A stretch of 64,000 bases of DNA from Apostichopus japonicus (Eukaryota; Echinodermata; Holothuroidea; Aspidochirotida; Stichopodidae), in contig NC_092567.1 of NCBI RefSeq assembly GCF_037975245.1, forward strand, positions 4,720,214 to 4,784,213, in the 5' to 3' direction. The position numbers and the translations under genes are program-made. The notes beneath the pieces are model-generated. The model was given only the letters and a program-made list of their open reading frames with translations. It made no database searches and was not told the DNA's origin. Below, piece after piece: positions 60,378-64,000 of the stretch. Position 1 is the first letter of the stretch. Every line of letters starts with the position of its first letter.

Positions 60378-61870
60378 AGCTGAAAATTTGAACGAGAGTG
60401 TCATCACCATTGCAACCAGAATCAAATGCCCAGAATACAGAGATAATAAAACATGGGCTAAATCTTTGTTTGTTTTTATGATCTTTAAAAATATAAAATT
60501 TTAGAAACAGAAATGCACTGAGCCAACTTATTTATAGGCCTAATCGTTTTTAGTTGTTATTTTGCTTGCTCATATAACAAGCCTGTTTAGACCTAGGCTA
60601 GAGGAGAATCAGTACTTTGTTACACTAAGTTTGTCTTCGGTCGTTTTGATATAGTCTTACTAGTAGTACTAAAGTATATAATGGACCGGCGAAGACTAGA
60701 GAATACCCAGAGTTTTAGCAACTGCGTTAAACTGTATCATCTGATCTATTATTTACGCCAATGAGTTTCATTCAATCTAGGATCAAAAAGAGAAAACTAA
60801 TTAATCTTAACCTTTAAACTTTGCTACTAAACAGATATGCTTGAATTACAAATAAATGTCAAAAAAACATCATAATCTAAGAATCGATGCATATACATAT
60901 ACATAAACAGAATAATTTGAATTCGCGCAAGTGAACCCTGCACTACATTGGACAGAAAAAAAAAACGTGCAATTAGACCAAACTAAACATACTCAATTTT
61001 CCGTTACTTCTACATAAAATATCAATGCAAATACAACAACCTACTCTTTTGGCAGTATACTAAAAGCACATGTTATAATAACTTCAGACTATCAAGCTTT
61101 CCTGAGAAAAAACGGTTAATACTTCTTACAGTAAGCAAGTCGACCGTGAAGGAATGTCGCAATTGTTTCCTGGGCGTGACCGGAAATTAAATACTAAAAA
61201 ATGATAAATGAAAAGGTTAAATAGAACTGAAGCGTGCATCCTGACTGCTCGCAACATATAATACCGTTGACTAGCCAACATAATTTGTTCAGCCTACTGT
61301 GACTGTACGTTTGAAGGTCTAGCCTTGCTTATTCAATATCACAAAGCCTACCCATTTAGATTCACATGGGAAATTACAGGAAATCTTTACCAAATGAGTG
61401 TAGACTTCAAATAAACTATTGAGCCTTATAGTTCCAGCATTTGTTTGGGAATAAATAAGAAGATTATGTGCCACTGTTCAATCTAGCCCAATACACACAT
61501 AACGCATTGTTAATTGGTGTTTAGGATGCACACTTTAGTGTTGAGAATGCACTGCAGTACCCAGTAGAAGCCTATAGGCTACTCACTGTCATTGCACTTG
61601 TGTATTGCGAAACGCCAACGTGACAACGGTAGCGTTACACTAACCATAATACAGTACTAGTGCCAGTGGCCTAACAATTAACTTTAATTTTACCTTCAAA
61701 TTAAAGGAATAACAGGTAGGCCGATGATGCAGTTAATACCTCCATTCTTCTAAAGACCTTCTTGGGTGATTTACGGTTGAAAGTTGCTTAGAGTGATCGT
61801 ATGAAACTATGCCAAGCCCAGCAAGCTGCCGTTGCCTCTCGGTTTCCAAATTGAAGTGAATCGAATTGGG
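60378..61870. other. Interior of the CACTA-like element, unassigned
   Basis: No exon, repeat or terminus recognised in this part. Confidence 0.35.
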
Positions 61871-61879
61871 TTAAAATAC

Positions 61880-62132
61880 ATTAGTCTGTCGACACCGACT
61901 AAGCTACGATTATGGCGTAAATCGGGTGTCCGTATCGTTCTTAGTCCATGGGTTAAAATACCTTAGTCCGTCGCCACCGACTAAGCTGCGATTATATTTT
62001 CCTTAGTCAGTGTAAACTAACTAAGAAGCAGCGATGAAACGAAGAGTTTTGCTAGTCCGTGTGCATTGACTAACGTTACAGACTAATTTAACGTTAGTCC
62101 GTGGCAATATTGACTAGTTTATTTTTTCAGTG
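61880..62132. repeat. Right subterminal TTAGTCGGT cluster and TIR
   Basis: Variants such as TTAGTCTGT, ACCGACTAAGC, TTAGTCCGT and GACTAACGTTA. An internal duplication CACCGACTAAGCTRCGATTA occurs at about 61893 and 61976. Ends TTTTTTCAGTG. Confidence 0.85.
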
Positions 62133-63449
62133 CAAACTATCCAGCATTGCACTCTGGAAAACGGTGAGTCTGATATTCACAAGCAATTTAGTTTATCTAT
62201 GCACTCCACACACAAATACTTGGCTATAAAAACCAGTTTCTGGTATGATTTTAAAACCATACAAAGAACAACAATGTTGAATCGCGCTGCTTCGCATCGG
62301 TAACCATCCGTTACACTGCCAGTTCATCCTCATTTCTGATCATAAACTACAAAAAACATTTACCTGATAAATTTGAGGTAATAATTGAGTAAGATTGAAC
62401 TTAGAAGAAAGAGTCGCAAAAGTGGACTTCTTTACTTTACCTTTTACTGGAAGCAAACGTGGCCGTTAAAGGAATGAGTAGGACTTGACCACATTATGTT
62501 ACTTCAGTCCACCATGGAAGATTAAGGTAAGTTTTTTAACAAACAAATATCTATGACACTAACTTTGTGGGACGCACATTGTCTTAATCTGGTTAAACGA
62601 CAAATAATTCACTAATCATGAACAGTCACGTAACTGTGACAACATATCCAGATATCGTAGTTAGTTGCAGGGTATCCAATAATTTTTGCTCAATTTACAA
62701 CTTATGACGTAATAGGCAGCTTTATTTAATGGAGACCAACTTCTCCTAACACCGGAGAAAACGAAGAAAATGAGCATAACCAGAGAAAACCAGGGAGCCT
62801 GCTACAAAGACAAATATGCAAGGGCAGCCACAGTAAAGTACAGGGTCGGCTAAACGGACTGTTGTTAGGACTGATGTATGTTCTATGATGAACGATTGCC
62901 CCGAAATTAAATGAACATAAACAAGAACAGTGCAACATGATTGACAACATTCTACGGTTTCATATTTAATGAACATCGAGATGGTGACGTAAAAGCGGGA
63001 TATGTTCAGTACATTCCTTTAGGTGAAGACATTTTTTGATTAAGATATTTGTTAATGTCATTAATTTTTATTACAATTAAGTTTTGGTTCAGAAGAATAA
63101 TATCGATGTTCACAAGGATTTATAGCGTATGCTGGAAACGTTAAGCAGCGTCGGTTATGTCAATTATGTTGCTTAAAGTCATACACGCTACTAGTGTTCT
63201 ACTAAATGTTGAAATGCTATGCTCGGTTGTAAATTATCATACAAATTTTCATGATTAACTTACAGATTTTATGACAAAGATATATTTTAAAGATATGTAT
63301 TTCTGTTAACATCCAGAGTTTTATAAGTTTGTTTCTACGTTTGGAATAAACGTGATACAAAAGTTTCCGTAAGTTGTTCCTCTATTATTTGGCGCCCTCA
63401 AACATCCCCCCAATCCTAGAGACTAACAAAAAGTAATGCAAGAGGCTGG
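62133..63449. other. Unassigned AT-rich DNA
   Basis: No gene recognised. Overlapping minus frames at 62726-62976 show no motif. Confidence 0.4.
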
Positions 63450-63560
63450 AAGGTCCGGGTGTGGCAATAAACTATCCTTAGCACTTGAAGATAGTTATCA
63501 AGATAAAATAAACAATTAGCGGGTGACAAATTTGGAATATTTAAATCAGATTACCAGTTA
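63450..63560. repeat. Dispersed repeat (GCACTTGAA..GCGGGTG), copy 2
   Basis: GGTCCGGGTG, TAGCACTTGAAGATAGTTAT, AATTAGCGGGTGACAAATTT and AGATTACCAGTTA match 53130-53245 in order. Confidence 0.5.
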
Positions 63561-64000
63561 CCGACTATACCGTAATTGGGACAACTCCACTCCAAGTCCC
63601 CACCCCGGATCCTGACTCCTTCAAAATCGTCTTATGTATGTACACGCGGGAATTAATACGAATGTTTGTCTTATATTCATATTTAATCAAGTGATTGTAT
63701 ATGTTTTGTAACCATGGTATCCGTACAAGAAAACAACTAAGCGGGTAAGTAGAGCTACACATAATACTACAGAGTTTCTTTCTGTTTTCTAATTTATTCC
63801 CATTTTACACGAATACAATTATTATACCCCCCCCCACCCTTTCAACATAAAAGAGTATTATATCGGAACCCTTGAAATGTCAGGTAATTAAAATAGCTCC
63901 TCTTCCCTTCATATGACCAAGACCATGGCAAGCATTACCATTCAGAAGAATATACCAGAGTTTATTGGTTTCAAATGAAACCAGATCCATCTTTTCATTA
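63561..64000. other. Unassigned end of window
   Basis: Contains a C run at about 63827-63835. No gene recognised. Confidence 0.4.

Larger units (their letters stand above)
57334..62132 (-). mobile_element. CACTA-like element with TTAGTCGGT subterminal repeats
   Basis: The left end CACTGAAAACTTAAATT (57334) and the right end, CACTGAAAAAATAAACT on minus (ends 62132), form a short TIR beginning CACTG, with CA on both outer sides. Both terminal regions are crowded with TTAGTCGGT and ACCGACTAA words in either orientation (57355-57720 and 61880-62110). CACTA (CMC) elements are defined by CACTR ends, 2-3 bp TSDs and subterminal repeats. The 4.8-kb body carries minus-strand coding fragments at 60.03-60.24 and 58.02-58.10 kb and a large inverted repeat. 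No transposase core is recognisable. Confidence 0.6.

Noticed and set aside
62726-62976. Two overlapping minus-strand frames with signal-like hydrophobic starts
   Set aside because: Different frames over the same DNA, no domain and no splice context. Treated as chance.

Overview
This window looks like intergenic and intronic DNA from the nuclear genome of an animal. It is AT-rich, has almost no long open frames, and carries intron-style splice signals (pyrimidine tract-AG and GTRAGT). It holds many cut-and-paste transposon remnants with terminal inverted repeats (TIRs) and target-site duplications (TSDs), a LINE tail, large satellite arrays and many G/C homopolymers. The repeat mixture suggests a marine invertebrate, possibly a deuterostome such as an echinoderm, but nothing here fixes the species. 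I see no rRNA, tRNA, CRISPR array or bacterial-type operon.

Layout. 0-1.7 kb: a TGACCT-rich dispersed repeat, then a GCTAACATACAT array with a higher-order period of about 0.39 kb. 3.16-4.55 kb: a non-autonomous hAT-like element with a perfect 8-bp TSD. 5.3-5.5 kb: a minisatellite with units of 21, 18 and 15 bp. 6.10-6.89 kb: a Mutator-like element with 80-bp TIRs and a 9-bp TSD. 8.25-9.27 and 13.6-17.85 kb: two CCAT/CCTAT arrays that share the same right flank. 11.6-13.6 kb: three hAT-like elements nested one inside another, each with its own 8-bp TSD. 22.4-22.7 kb: a LINE remnant with poly(A). 25.4-30.5 kb: GTGTAAA-rich inverted arms enclosing minus-strand exons of a SAM-domain gene. 34.4-36.4 kb: a composite element related to the nested hATs, with a 90-nt pure purine tract. 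41.7-42.2 kb: a tandemly duplicated, decayed coding-like unit. 44.4 kb (plus) and 48.4-53.0 kb (minus): isolated candidate exons with good splice sites but no family I recognise. 55.4-56.5 kb: a PIF-Harbinger deletion derivative (TSD TTA) with a broken Myb/SANT-like frame. 57.3-62.1 kb: a CACTA-like element bordered by clusters of TTAGTCGGT/ACCGACTAA, with minus-strand coding fragments and a 1.5-kb inverted repeat.

The only recognisable host-type coding signal is the SAM-domain gene. It is incomplete because the splice phases of exons 2 and 3 do not agree. Everything else recognisable is mobile or repetitive. The main interest is insertion history, a 44-bp conserved module shared by four elements, the link between satellite and flank, and a SAM gene apparently carried between foldback arms.
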